DNA of 64,000 nt from a bacterium C-53 (lineage in GTDB: Bacteria; Bacillota; Clostridia; Lachnospirales; Lachnospiraceae): NCBI GenBank assembly GCA_003612525.1, contig RAZD01000002.1:124001-188000 (forward strand). The letters run 5' to 3'. The position numbers were made by a program, and so were the translations under genes. Below, in pieces: positions 17,255 to 26,655 of this stretch; position 1 is the first letter of the stretch; every line of letters begins with the position of its first letter. Below the pieces are notes generated by a model. That model saw nothing but the letters and a program-made list of their open reading frames with translations, did no database searches and had not been told where the DNA came from.

Positions 17255-18181
17255 AAGAATGCAGAGGAAAGCCGTCATAGCACTTATGATGGCTTTTTCC
17301 ATTATATATCGTCCAATGGAAAGTTTTGTGCCGTTCAGCATACCGCAAGTCTGTGCCAGAAAGCTGAAACCGCCCAGATTGGCTCCGGTCAGTATCAGGA
17401 AAATCTGCATGGCCTCCGAAAGCGTTGAGGTTGTGACGACCTTTGCGCCATTTGTGATTTCAAGCAGCATAAGAAGAATACAGCGAAATGATTCGGAGAA
17501 AATAGGAAAATCAGATACAATCGCGCTGAGCAGAGAGAACAGAATCAGGTATCCGCCAAGCCGCGTTATGATTTCAAAACTGTTCATAATGCATTCATCA
17601 AACATTGCGGAAGAAAAGCCCGGGGTATTTGAACGATGCATTTCTGTGGAGCCGCTTTTCTTAATAGGTTCTTTCAGGTTATAGAGAACATGTGAGGAAA
17701 ATAAACCCCAGACAAATACAGGAGCATAAATGCAGATCAAAAAGGGCAGAAGATTTCCTGTCCTGTGAAGCATCGAAGTCAGGAGATACGATATAAGAAA
17801 TGCAGGACTGATCATATTGCAGATGGGAAGCAGGAATTGCGCTTCCTGTCTTGAAATTCTTCCTGTCCTGAGAAAATCTCCGCAAAGTTTTGCGCCCATA
17901 GGAAATCCACAGAGCAGTCCCATCAGCAGGATATAACATCCGTTTCCGGACAGACAGAACAGGACGGAGGTAAACGGACGAATCATAAATGTGAGTGAAC
18001 TGCCCAGGTCAAGACTGTTGACTATATTGGTCAATATCAAAAATGGCAGAAGTGTGGGAAGGAGTGTGTAAAACCACAGCATCAGTCCATTTAGTGACGC
18101 TTTCAATGCTTCGGCGGGGCAGAACAGAACATAAACGAGCAGGGTGAGGATGACCGGAATGACTGCAAAATTTTTCTTCAT
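17228..18181 (-). CDS. ylbJ: YlbJ-type sporulation integral membrane protein
   Basis: YlbJ homologues belong to the nucleoside-recognition (gate) membrane family and are needed for normal spore formation in Bacillus. The 317-aa protein is almost wholly hydrophobic, with about eight membrane segments, the family elements FCPAEALKASLNGLMLWF and LLCGFPMGAKLCGDF (about 108) and the inter-helix stretch NMISPAFLISY (about 145). Start ATG at 18181. It is convergent with the coiled-coil gene, and its last codons encode the terminator of that operon. It is next to rsmD-coaD as in Bacillus, but inverted. Confidence 0.88.
   Translation of the reverse strand: MKKNFAVIPVILTLLVYVLFCPAEALKASLNGLMLWFYTLLPTLLPFLILTNIVNSLDLGSSLTFMIRPFTSVLFCLSGNGCYILLMGLLCGFPMGAKLCGDFLRTGRISRQEAQFLLPICNMISPAFLISYLLTSMLHRTGNLLPFLICIYAPVFVWGLFSSHVLYNLKEPIKKSGSTEMHRSNTPGFSSAMFDECIMNSFEIITRLGGYLILFSLLSAIVSDFPIFSESFRCILLMLLEITNGAKVVTTSTLSEAMQIFLILTGANLGGFSFLAQTCGMLNGTKLSIGRYIMEKAIISAMTAFLCILLIIQHIEA
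17269..17297 (+). terminator. Terminator of the topoisomerase-RsmD-CoaD operon, inside ylbJ
   Basis: AAGCCGTCATA and TATGATGGCTT pair across a five-base loop and are followed by TTTTT. The hairpin lies within the last codons of convergent ylbJ (where it encodes part of its final helix), so one sequence does two jobs. Confidence 0.75.
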
Positions 18182-18235
18182 AAAGATCTCTTCTCCGAAA
18201 TGAAATTTGGGATATAAAAATACTGCAAAATCGTG

Positions 18236-18241
18236 TATACT
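18236..18241 (+). promoter_or_regulatory. Possible -10 element for pepD
   Basis: TATACT at 18236-18241 lies about 38 bases before the pepD start in the ylbJ-pepD divergent gap; no convincing -35 is found. Confidence 0.35.
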
Positions 18242-18278
18242 GGTTATTAGATGATATGAGAGAACGGAGGGTTTTAGA

Positions 18279-19736
18279 ATGGATGTTTTAAAAGCTTTAC
18301 AGCCACAGGCGGTTTTTTCTTATTTTGAGGATATCTGCAGGATTCCTCATGGCTCAGGAAATACAAAGGAAATCAGTGACTATCTGGTTTCTTTTGCAAA
18401 GGAACATTCCCTTTCCCACACACAGGATGAAATGGGAAACGTCATTATTGTGAAAGAGGCTTCCAAAGGATTTGAACAGGCAGATACCGTTATGTTACAG
18501 GGGCATATGGATATGGTCTGTGAAAAGAATTCGGACTGTCGTCATGACTTTAAGAAAGATCCCTTAAATCTCTGCGTTGTAGATGATTATGTTTTTGCAA
18601 AGGGGACAACACTTGGAGGAGACGACGGAATTGCCGTTGCTATGGCGCTGGCAATCCTCGCAGGAGACTATGAGCACCCACGTCTGGAAGTCGTAGTCAC
18701 GGTAGATGAGGAAATTGGAATGCTTGGCGCAACCGGACTTGATCTCAGCGGATGCCAGGCAAAGAAAATGATTAACATTGATTCCGAGGAAGAAGGCATT
18801 CTGCTTACAAGCTGTGCCGGCGGACTTCGGGCAACATGTTCGGTTCCCGTCCGTCATAAGAGCAAGAGCGGGACAAAGTATGAACTTGTCGTATGCGGAC
18901 TGAATGGCGGTCATTCCGGAACGGAAATTGACAAGTATCTTGGAAATGCAAATATTATTATGGGGCGTCTTCTCCATTTTCTTGAGACAAAGCTGGAATA
19001 TGACCTTGTCACATTGCAGGGCGGGCTTCAGGATAATGCGATTCCGCGTGAGGCAAATGCAAACATCATAGTGCAGAGTGAAGATATGGATCATTTTGAA
19101 GCTTTGATTCGTGAATTTGAGCAGACAATCAAAAATGAGTACAGTGCAAATGAAAAAAACATTTCCGTTTACTGCGAAAACCAGGGAAAGACAAAGGAAA
19201 ATGTGCTGACGCCCAAGACAAAAGAGAGAGTCATCTTTCTGCTTAACACAGTACCGGACGGAGTGCAGAAAATGAGTATGGCAACCAAAGGGCTTGTGCA
19301 GACTTCTCTTAATTTCGGCATTATGCGTCTTCGTGACAATGAGTTTTCATTGACCGCAGCGGTCAGAAGTTCTGTAAAGTCAGAGAAATACGCTCTCAGT
19401 GCAAAACTTCGTTATCTTACGGAAACGATCGGAGGTACGTATCAGGAAGCCGGGACCTATCCTGCATGGGAATACAGGGAAACATCGGAACTCCGCGATA
19501 TTATGGTAGATGTTTATGAGAAAATGTACGGCGAGAAACCGGTTGTCGCAGGAATTCATGCGGGAATGGAATGCGGCGTTATTTATGAGAAAATGAATGG
19601 AATTGATGCGGTGTCATGCGGCCCGAACATTCTTTCCATCCATACGCCGAAAGAAAAGCTGTCTATTTCTTCGACCAAACGTACCTTTGAATATCTGCTG
19701 AACGTATTAAAGGAATGCGGAAAGGAACAAAAGTAA
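18279..19736 (+). CDS. pepD: Aminoacyl-histidine dipeptidase (PepD, M20 family)
   Basis: Zn-dependent cytosolic peptidase of the M20 family that splits Xaa-His dipeptides. The 485-aa length is typical. Metal ligands are visible: QGHMDMVCEK (about 71), GDDGIAVAMA (about 116), DEEIGMLGA (about 147) and the C-terminal HTPKEKLS region with the final ligand histidine in SIHTPKE; NGGHSGTEI belongs to the dimerisation domain. Start ATG 18279 follows GGAGGG. The last base of its stop codon is the first base of the next gene's ATG (taATG), so the two are translationally coupled. Confidence 0.94.
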   Translation: MDVLKALQPQAVFSYFEDICRIPHGSGNTKEISDYLVSFAKEHSLSHTQDEMGNVIIVKEASKGFEQADTVMLQGHMDMVCEKNSDCRHDFKKDPLNLCVVDDYVFAKGTTLGGDDGIAVAMALAILAGDYEHPRLEVVVTVDEEIGMLGATGLDLSGCQAKKMINIDSEEEGILLTSCAGGLRATCSVPVRHKSKSGTKYELVVCGLNGGHSGTEIDKYLGNANIIMGRLLHFLETKLEYDLVTLQGGLQDNAIPREANANIIVQSEDMDHFEALIREFEQTIKNEYSANEKNISVYCENQGKTKENVLTPKTKERVIFLLNTVPDGVQKMSMATKGLVQTSLNFGIMRLRDNEFSLTAAVRSSVKSEKYALSAKLRYLTETIGGTYQEAGTYPAWEYRETSELRDIMVDVYEKMYGEKPVVAGIHAGMECGVIYEKMNGIDAVSCGPNILSIHTPKEKLSISSTKRTFEYLLNVLKECGKEQK

Positions 19737-21103
19737 TGGCAGAACTGCCACTGGAATTTCTGGATTCCATGAAGCAGCTTCTGGGACAGGCGTATGAAGA
19801 GTATCTGGCCTGTTTTTCAGAAGACTGCTGTCGTGGAATCCGGGTAAATACAAATAAAATTTCAACGGAACATTTCCGCAGAATCTGTCCGTTTCCGATC
19901 AAACCCGTGCCCTGGATTGAAAACGGATTTTATTATGATACCAGTGTAAATCCTGCAAAGCATCCGTACTATGCAGCCGGTCTCTATTATATTCAGGAGC
20001 CGAGTGCAATGACGCCGGCAAGCCTGCTTCCTGTAAGGGAGGGGGATTTTGTCTGTGACCTCTGTGCTGCACCGGGCGGAAAGGCAACGGAACTGGGCGC
20101 GAAGCTTGGCGGCACAGGTTTTCTCCTTGCAAATGACATCAGCCACTCAAGAGCCAAAGGGCTTTTGAAAAATATAGAATTATTCGGGCTGCAGAATGCA
20201 TATGTTTCAAGTGAATCCCCGGAGAAACTTTTAGCGCAGTTTGGTTCCGTTTTCGATAAGATACTTGTGGACGCTCCCTGCTCCGGCGAGGGAATGTTTC
20301 GAAAAGATGCGGAACTCATCAAAAGCTACAGGGAGCACGGACCATCCTATTACAGCCCAATGCAGAAACAGATCATTTTAACCGCGGCCGACCTGCTAAA
20401 GCCCGGAGGATTTATGGTTTACTCGACCTGTACGTTTTCGGAGGAAGAGGATGAGGAGGTTATTGCGTACCTCTTAAAAGAACGGCCCGGCTTTTCTGTC
20501 TGTGATATCAGGAATGAGGGACGGTATTATGAAGGCTTTTATGAGGGACGGCAAGGGCTTTCGGACTGCATCCGTATCTATCCCCATCGGATGAAAGGGG
20601 AGGGACATTTTATGGCGCTTCTTCATAAATCAGACAGTGCGGAGGATACCTCAAAAATAAATGTTTCCGAAAAGACAGCCCAGCGCTTTTTCAACGAGTC
20701 AATGGAAGAATTCTTTTCACTGGTGAAGACGGAATTTCCGAAAGAGCGGATTTTTCTCAAAAATGAAGAAGTTTACTCTGTACATCCAAAAGTTCAGGTC
20801 CCTCAGGGAATTCGTTTTCTGCGTACCGGGCTTCATCTGGGGAGTGTGAAGAAGGGACGTTTTGAGCCATCTCAGACGCTTGCAATGACGCTTAAGGCAG
20901 AAGAATTTTCCAATGTATGGAATCTCTCCTCAAAGGATGAAAGAGTTTTCAGGTATTTGAAGGGAGAAACAATCGATCTTTCCGATGTGGATATAAGAAA
21001 GGGCTGGTGTCTTGTAACGGTAGACGGTTTCCCGCTTGGGTTTGGAAAAGTATGCGGCAGTCTTCTAAAGAACAAATACAGGGCCGGATGGAGATGGATG
21101 TAA
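19736..21103 (+). CDS. RsmB/NOP-family RNA cytosine-C5 methyltransferase (RsmF-type)
   Basis: 455-aa SAM-dependent RNA m5C methyltransferase. The catalytic domain has VCDLCAAPGGKATEL (about 107, SAM motif), a DAPCSGEGMFRKD motif with the catalytic cysteine (about 181) and the second cysteine in YSTCTFSEEEDEE (about 229). A C-terminal half with RsmF/YebU-type PUA-like region follows (about 300-455). ATG 19736 overlaps the pepD stop; AAAGGA lies upstream, so the longer frame from 19715 is unnecessary. Either 16S or 23S rRNA or tRNA may be the substrate. Its stop overlaps the next start in the same taATG way. Confidence 0.9.
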   Translation: MAELPLEFLDSMKQLLGQAYEEYLACFSEDCCRGIRVNTNKISTEHFRRICPFPIKPVPWIENGFYYDTSVNPAKHPYYAAGLYYIQEPSAMTPASLLPVREGDFVCDLCAAPGGKATELGAKLGGTGFLLANDISHSRAKGLLKNIELFGLQNAYVSSESPEKLLAQFGSVFDKILVDAPCSGEGMFRKDAELIKSYREHGPSYYSPMQKQIILTAADLLKPGGFMVYSTCTFSEEEDEEVIAYLLKERPGFSVCDIRNEGRYYEGFYEGRQGLSDCIRIYPHRMKGEGHFMALLHKSDSAEDTSKINVSEKTAQRFFNESMEEFFSLVKTEFPKERIFLKNEEVYSVHPKVQVPQGIRFLRTGLHLGSVKKGRFEPSQTLAMTLKAEEFSNVWNLSSKDERVFRYLKGETIDLSDVDIRKGWCLVTVDGFPLGFGKVCGSLLKNKYRAGWRWM

Positions 21104-21855
21104 TGGCACAGATAAGACTAGATAAATTTCTGAGTGAATGCGGTGTTGGCACAAGAAGCGAAGTAAAAAATTTTATACGCAAAGGACTCGTGACTGTAGA
21201 CGGTTTCCCGGTGAAAAAACCGGAGGAAAAGGTGGATACGGATACCTCAGACGTGATGTTTCAGAATACGCGCATTACATACGAAAAATATGTCTATTTT
21301 CTGCTGCATAAACCTTCCGGCGTAGTATCCGCCTCATCAGACAGAAACTGTATAACAGTGACGGACCTGTTAAAGAAGGAGGGCCGGACAGATCTTTTCC
21401 CGGTGGGAAGACTTGACAAAGACACCGAAGGATTGCTCCTTCTGACAAATGACGGTGAGCTGTGCCACAATCTGCTTTCACCGAAGAAGCATGTGAAAAA
21501 GACGTATTTTGCACAGGTTGAAGGCATTGTAACACAACAGATGATTCGCGAATTCCGGGAAGGCATTGACATCGGAGATGAGAAGAAGACACTACCTGCA
21601 CAGCTTAAAATTTTAAGCGCAGGGGAAATCTCACAGATTGAGCTTACAATCTGCGAAGGAAGATTCCATCAGGTGAAACGAATGTTTGAGTCCTGTGGAA
21701 TGCGCGTGTCCTATTTAAAGAGAATCGCTATGGGCGGCCTTACACTTCCCGACTCGCTGGAAAAAGGCAGCTACCGCCGGCTGACCCCGCAGGAAATTTT
21801 GCTTCTGAAAATGGATTGTGAACGCATGGAGGGAAATGATGTTTCAGGATATTGA
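21103..21855 (+). CDS. RsuA/RluB/RluF-family pseudouridine synthase
   Basis: Converts a uridine in rRNA to pseudouridine. The 250-aa protein has an N-terminal S4 RNA-binding domain (IRLDKFLSECGVGTRSEV) and a catalytic domain with the GRLDKDTEGLLLLTNDGEL motif containing the catalytic aspartate (about 106), then KKTYFAQVEG and the C-terminal GRFHQVKRMFE motif. The start at ATG 21103, sharing a base with the upstream stop, begins exactly at the S4 domain; GGAG precedes it. Family members modify 16S or 23S rRNA, and the target cannot be read. It overlaps the HAD gene by 17 bases. Confidence 0.9.
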   Translation: MAQIRLDKFLSECGVGTRSEVKNFIRKGLVTVDGFPVKKPEEKVDTDTSDVMFQNTRITYEKYVYFLLHKPSGVVSASSDRNCITVTDLLKKEGRTDLFPVGRLDKDTEGLLLLTNDGELCHNLLSPKKHVKKTYFAQVEGIVTQQMIREFREGIDIGDEKKTLPAQLKILSAGEISQIELTICEGRFHQVKRMFESCGMRVSYLKRIAMGGLTLPDSLEKGSYRRLTPQEILLLKMDCERMEGNDVSGY

Positions 21856-22492
21856 TGCGGTTATATTTGATCTGGACGGAACTTTAGTCGATTCCATGTG
21901 GATATGGAAAAAAATCGATATCGAATACCTCGGACGTTTTGGAATTGCCTGTCCGCCGGACCTGCAATCTGCAATTGAGGGCATGTCGTTTTCGGAGACG
22001 GCGGCCTATTTTAAAGAGAGATTTGCAATTCCTGACAGTACCGATCAGATCAAATCAGACTGGAATAAAATGGCACGTGAAAAATATAAAAACGAAGTGC
22101 CCTTAAAGCGCGGCGCTCTTGCGTTTATACAAAAATGCAGGGAGCGGGGAATCCTGCTCGGTATTGCCACAAGCAATTCAAGGGAACTTGTCGAGGAGGT
22201 GGCAAAGAGTCTCGGGGTCAGGGACTATTTTGACGTAATCAAGACTGCCTGTGAGGTGGCGAAGGGAAAGCCGGCGCCCGATATTTATCTTCTGGCCGCC
22301 GAGGAACTTAAAACGCTGCCTTCGCGCTGTCTTGTATTCGAAGATATCGCGCCTGGCATACAGGCGGGCAAAAATGCCGGTATGAAAGTCTGCGCCGTTG
22401 AGGATGCATACTCGCTCCAGAAGAAACAGGAAAAACAGGAACTGGCGGACTTTTACATACATGATTACTACGAGCTGCTGGAATTATTATAA
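21839..22492 (+). CDS. HAD-family hydrolase (beta-phosphoglucomutase-like)
   Basis: Soluble phosphatase or phosphomutase of the HAD superfamily, 217 aa. Motif I is VIFDLDGTLVDSM with both catalytic aspartates (about residue 9), a helical cap follows, then motif II in GIATSNSRELVEE (about 108), a lysine in KGKPAPDIYLLAAE (about 141) and the acidic motif VFEDIAPGIQAGKNAGM (about 163). It most resembles sugar-phosphate phosphatases. ATG 21839 is chosen because GGAGGG lies five bases upstream. Confidence 0.88.
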   Translation: MFQDIDAVIFDLDGTLVDSMWIWKKIDIEYLGRFGIACPPDLQSAIEGMSFSETAAYFKERFAIPDSTDQIKSDWNKMAREKYKNEVPLKRGALAFIQKCRERGILLGIATSNSRELVEEVAKSLGVRDYFDVIKTACEVAKGKPAPDIYLLAAEELKTLPSRCLVFEDIAPGIQAGKNAGMKVCAVEDAYSLQKKQEKQELADFYIHDYYELLELL

Positions 22493-22521
22493 AAACAGCT
22501 TATACAACAGGGAGGACAGCA

Positions 22522-24441
22522 TTGAAAGGCGGATTTTTACCAATTTCAAAACAGGATATGGAGGATCAAGGCATTGAGCAGCTTGATTTTGTCTATGTGA
22601 TCGGAGATGCTTATGTCGATCATCCGTCGTTTGGACATGCCATCATCAGCCGTATTCTTCAGGCAAACGGATATACCGTAGGCATCATTTCCCAGCCCGA
22701 CTGGAAAGATGAGAGAAGCATACGGGCGCTTGGAAGGCCCCGTCTTGGGTTTCTTGTTACAGGCGGAAATATGGACTCGATGGTCAATCATTATTTTGTT
22801 TCCAAAAAAAGAAGGCCGGCCGATTCCTATACACCGGGTGGAAGTATGGGAAAACGTCCTGATTATGCGTCCATTGTCTATGCGAACCTGATACGCCGAA
22901 GTTATAAAGACTGCCCGGTGATTCTGGGTGGCATTGAGGCAAGCCTCCGGCGGATGGCGCATTATGATTATTGGTCCGACCGGCTGAAACGTTCCATCCT
23001 GCTTGATTCCGGTGCGGACCTTATATCGTATGGAATGGGAGAGCGTTCCATTGTGGAAATTGCGGACGCACTAAACAGCGGTATACACGTGCGGGACATT
23101 ACCTTTGTAGACGGGACGGTTTATAAGACAAAAGAACTGAATCCCGGATACGACGCCCTGATTCTCCCCTCCTACGAGGAAATGAAAGCGGACAGGCGCC
23201 TGTATGCCGAAAGCTTTTATGAGCAGTACAAGAATACGGATCCTTTTACGGGCAGGGTGCTTGTGGAACCGTATCCTGATTCTGTCTTTCTCGTACAGAA
23301 CCGCCCTTCAAAGCCGCTGTCTACGCCGGAAATGGACCGTGTGTACAGCCTCCCGTATATGCGGATGCCGCATCCTTCTTATGATAAGCTGGGAGGCGTT
23401 CCTGCCATAAAAGAGATTAAATTCAGTTTAATCAGCAACAGGGGATGCTTTGGCGGATGTAATTTTTGTGCGCTTACCTTTCATCAGGGGCGGATTGTTC
23501 AGACCCGAAGTCATGAATCGCTGGTGCACGAGGCAGAACAGTTTCAGTATGATCCTGAATTTAAAGGATATATCCACGATGTCGGCGGCCCGACTGCCAA
23601 CTTCCGTGCGCCGTCGTGTCAGAAACAGCTTACAGAAGGTGTCTGCAAAAACAGGCAGTGCCTGTTTCCAAAGCCATGTCCGAACCTGAATGCCGGCCAT
23701 TCCGACTATGTGAAACTTCTGCGAAAGCTGCGCGAAGTGCCGAAAGTGAAGAAGGTATTTATCCGCTCCGGGATACGGTTTGATTATTTGTTAGCAGATT
23801 CCGATGAAACATTTTTTAAAGAACTGGTCAGATACCATATCAGCGGGCAGCTGAAAGTAGCTCCCGAACACGTATCGGACAAGGTGCTTGCAAGGATGGG
23901 AAAACCGGAAAACCGTGTTTATCGGAACTTCTGTGAAAAATATCGGAAATTAAATGAACAGGCAGGAATGAAGCAGTATCTTGTTCCGTATCTGATGTCT
24001 TCCCACCCCGGTTCGACAATGAAAGAGGCGGTTGAACTTGCGGAATATCTGCGTGACTTAGGATATATGCCGGAACAGGTGCAGGATTTTTATCCGACCC
24101 CTTCCACATTGTCCACCGTTATGTACTATACAGGAATTGACCCGAGAGACGGGAGCGCAGTTTATACGCCCAAAAGTCCTCACGAAAAGGCAATGCAGCG
24201 CGCATTGATTCAATACCGCAACCCGAAAAATTATGAACTTGCGGCGGAGGCGCTCCGTATTGCCGGAAGAGAAGATCTGATCGGCTATGATAAAAAATGC
24301 CTGCTTCGTCCGAAGGCCCGGTTTTCGGAGAAATACCAGGCGGGAAATCATGGAAAAGGCAGTACAGACAATGCAGGGAAGAAGGCGCGTTTGAAGAAAA
24401 AGAAAACAATCCGCAACATTCATAAGAAAAAAACGGTTTGA
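22522..24441 (+). CDS. YgiQ-family radical SAM protein
   Basis: Large radical S-adenosylmethionine enzyme of unknown reaction. The 639-aa protein has an N-terminal domain (about 1-290), the cluster motif CFGGCNFCALTFHQGR (CxxxCxxC, about 312) and later SHPGSTMKEAVELAEYL, VAPEHVSDKVL and FYPTPSTLSTVMYYTG, as in YgiQ. The C-terminus is a basic tail rich in Lys (about 600-639), which may bind nucleic acid (inference). The TTG start at 22522 follows GGAGGACAGC. It forms a run with RNA-modifying enzymes on both sides. Confidence 0.9.
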   Translation: MKGGFLPISKQDMEDQGIEQLDFVYVIGDAYVDHPSFGHAIISRILQANGYTVGIISQPDWKDERSIRALGRPRLGFLVTGGNMDSMVNHYFVSKKRRPADSYTPGGSMGKRPDYASIVYANLIRRSYKDCPVILGGIEASLRRMAHYDYWSDRLKRSILLDSGADLISYGMGERSIVEIADALNSGIHVRDITFVDGTVYKTKELNPGYDALILPSYEEMKADRRLYAESFYEQYKNTDPFTGRVLVEPYPDSVFLVQNRPSKPLSTPEMDRVYSLPYMRMPHPSYDKLGGVPAIKEIKFSLISNRGCFGGCNFCALTFHQGRIVQTRSHESLVHEAEQFQYDPEFKGYIHDVGGPTANFRAPSCQKQLTEGVCKNRQCLFPKPCPNLNAGHSDYVKLLRKLREVPKVKKVFIRSGIRFDYLLADSDETFFKELVRYHISGQLKVAPEHVSDKVLARMGKPENRVYRNFCEKYRKLNEQAGMKQYLVPYLMSSHPGSTMKEAVELAEYLRDLGYMPEQVQDFYPTPSTLSTVMYYTGIDPRDGSAVYTPKSPHEKAMQRALIQYRNPKNYELAAEALRIAGREDLIGYDKKCLLRPKARFSEKYQAGNHGKGSTDNAGKKARLKKKKTIRNIHKKKTV

Positions 24442-24470
24442 ACAGAAGCGAAAGGCAGGGAAAACGGTAA

Positions 24471-25049
24471 ATGAAAATCAAAAAAGGCGATTATGGTTAT
24501 CTGATGCATCAGAGAAAAATCGAAATACTGAAAACCATTGTCTTATTTGCCATATCGATTGCTATTTATGCGGCAGGATATATATCGGCAGGGAGCCGGG
24601 AAAATTTATTTACGGTGGTTGCTGTGCTCGGCATGCTTCCTGCGAGCAAAAGCGCCGTGTCCATGATCATGTTCCTGCGCTTTCAGACAGGAAGCCGCGA
24701 AGTATTTGAAAAAGTTTCAGGCATCATCGGAAACATTCCTGTGTTTTATGATTCCGTCATTACGACGACACAGAAATCATACCCTTTGAACGTATTTTTC
24801 TGCTATGCCGGAAATCTCTGCGGATATACGGAAAAGCCGGATACAGATACAAAAACGGTCGAGAAGCATATAAAGGAAATGCTTCGAAACAATCAAATGA
24901 GCGACGTGACAATAAAACTATATACGGATTTGAATGCATATCTGGCACGAATCGAATCTGTAAAAAATATAGATCTTCCAAAATCAGACGGAGAGATAAC
25001 GTCGAAAGACGAACAGGTTATCGCATTGGTCCGTGCAATTTCACTGTAA
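24471..25049 (+). CDS. Unknown protein with two membrane helices
   Basis: A 192-aa protein that I do not recognise. A short basic N-terminus leads to two hydrophobic segments (about 18-38 and 45-68), and the remaining 120 residues form a soluble alpha/beta region with many charged residues, without obvious catalytic motif or metal ligands (YPLNVFFCYAGNLCG is the only Cys pair). Its gene ends a few bases before the pseudouridine synthase gene in the same run, so it belongs to the operon. No function is assigned. Confidence 0.7.
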   Translation: MKIKKGDYGYLMHQRKIEILKTIVLFAISIAIYAAGYISAGSRENLFTVVAVLGMLPASKSAVSMIMFLRFQTGSREVFEKVSGIIGNIPVFYDSVITTTQKSYPLNVFFCYAGNLCGYTEKPDTDTKTVEKHIKEMLRNNQMSDVTIKLYTDLNAYLARIESVKNIDLPKSDGEITSKDEQVIALVRAISL

Positions 25050-25086
25050 GGATATGTCAGAAGGTTTGGAGGAAAGAGAGCGGTTT

Positions 25087-26058
25087 ATGAAAGAGATTGT
25101 AATCACTGAAAAAGAGGCCGGGCAGACATTTCATAAATTTCTTCTGCGTGTGCTTCCGGCGGCAGGAAGCGGGTTTCTTTACAAGATGCTCCGAAAGAAA
25201 AATATTACGCTAAACGGTGCGAAGGCGGATGGAAGCGAACGCCTGCAAAGCGGGGACAGTGTGAAGATTTTCTTTTCGGACGATACGCTTCTGAAATTTA
25301 TGGGTACCGGCCGCAAGGATGTTTCAGAATTAAAAAAGTTGTCAGGCACAGTGGAGGTCCTTTATGAAGACGAGGCGATACTGATTCTCAATAAGCCGTC
25401 CGGAATTCTGTCACAGAAAAGCCGTGCGGATGACATCTCCATGAATGAAGAAATGATTGCCTATCTGATCAAAAGCGGATTTCTTTCGGAAGAGGATTTA
25501 AAAATTTTCCGTCCGTCTATATGCAACCGCCTTGACCGCAATACAAGCGGCATTCTGCTCTGCGGTAAATCGATTTACGGGATGAACCTGATTGGGAATG
25601 CGCTGAGAGAAAGAACCGTCCATAAATATTACCGCTGTCTTGTCTTTGGACATATCAAAGAGCCATGCAGAATCAGCGGATATCTTACAAAAGATGAAAG
25701 GAGCAACCGTGTATCTGTCACCAGTCAGGAAACACCGGACTCTCTTCGAATCGAAACAGAATACACCCCACTACGCAGATTCTTTCTGAAAAACAATCCG
25801 GGATGTGAGATTCCTGTATCGTACCTTGAAGTCCTGCTCCTGACAGGGCGGTCACATCAGATTCGTGCGCATCTGTCGTCCATCGGTCACCCTCTGCTGG
25901 GAGACTTTAAATATGGGAAGAAAGATCTAAATCTTATGCTGAAAAGAGAGTATGGAATTACCGATCAGATGCTTCACGCTTACCGGATTGAAGGCACTGG
26001 ACTGCCAACTGTCACGGCGCCCGTACCGGAAAACTTCTTAACACTGCTTGAGGGATGA
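25087..26058 (+). CDS. RluA-family pseudouridine synthase
   Basis: 23S rRNA or tRNA pseudouridine synthase, 323 aa. An S4-like N-terminus (FHKFLLRVLPAAGSGFLY) precedes the catalytic domain. Motifs are LNKPSGILSQKS (about 110), the RLDRNTSGILLCGKS signature with the catalytic aspartate (about 154) and TGRSHQIRAHLSSIGHPLLGD near 256. RluC-type proteins have the same layout. ATG 25087 begins at the first strand; an ATG at 25054 is possible but its ribosome site would be too close. The start overlaps no neighbour. Confidence 0.88.
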   Translation: MKEIVITEKEAGQTFHKFLLRVLPAAGSGFLYKMLRKKNITLNGAKADGSERLQSGDSVKIFFSDDTLLKFMGTGRKDVSELKKLSGTVEVLYEDEAILILNKPSGILSQKSRADDISMNEEMIAYLIKSGFLSEEDLKIFRPSICNRLDRNTSGILLCGKSIYGMNLIGNALRERTVHKYYRCLVFGHIKEPCRISGYLTKDERSNRVSVTSQETPDSLRIETEYTPLRRFFLKNNPGCEIPVSYLEVLLLTGRSHQIRAHLSSIGHPLLGDFKYGKKDLNLMLKREYGITDQMLHAYRIEGTGLPTVTAPVPENFLTLLEG

Positions 26059-26077
26059 AACAACAGGGAAAACAATT

Positions 26078-26620
26078 ATGGCAACATGGAATTCCAGGGG
26101 CTTAAGAGGCTCCACACTGGAGGATTTGATTAATCGTACAAATGAAAAATACAGGGAAAATCATCTGGCATTGATTCAAAAAGTTCCGACTCCGATTACT
26201 CCGATTAAAATTGACAAAGACAGCCGTCATATTACGCTGGCTTACTTTGAGCAGAAGAGTACGGTCGATTACATTGGAGCCGTACAGGGGATTCCCGTCT
26301 GCTTTGATGCCAAAGAATGTGCCGCCGACACGTTTGCGCTTGCAAACATTCATGAACATCAGGTTCTGTTCATGAGAGATTTTGAAGAACAGGGCGGCAT
26401 TGCTTTCTTTTTGATCTACTACACAGGACGAAATCTTATGTATTACTTGACTTACCGGAAGCTTGCACAGTTCTGGGAACGGGCAGGGGCAGGAGGAAGG
26501 AAGAGCTTTCGCTTTGAGGAACTTGATTCCGGCTACTTTCTGCCTCATAAATCAGGCATTCTCGTTCCATACCTTGATATGCTTAAGGAAGACCTTAAGG
26601 ACAGGGAGGAAAGTGATTGA
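26078..26620 (+). CDS. recU: Holliday junction resolvase RecU
   Basis: Nuclease that cuts Holliday junctions in recombination and chromosome segregation. The 180-aa protein starts MATWNSRGLRGSTLEDLI, matching RecU, with the catalytic residues in STVDYIGAVQGIPVCFDAKE (conserved D, then D-x-K-E, about 67-86) and a C-terminal GGRKSFRFEEL. ATG 26078 is chosen from homology; the longer frame begins inside the upstream gene. It is just before the his operon but separated by an AT-rich promoter region. Confidence 0.93.
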   Translation: MATWNSRGLRGSTLEDLINRTNEKYRENHLALIQKVPTPITPIKIDKDSRHITLAYFEQKSTVDYIGAVQGIPVCFDAKECAADTFALANIHEHQVLFMRDFEEQGGIAFFLIYYTGRNLMYYLTYRKLAQFWERAGAGGRKSFRFEELDSGYFLPHKSGILVPYLDMLKEDLKDREESD

Positions 26621-26655
26621 CAAAGTACATAATTATGCATATAATAAAACAATGT

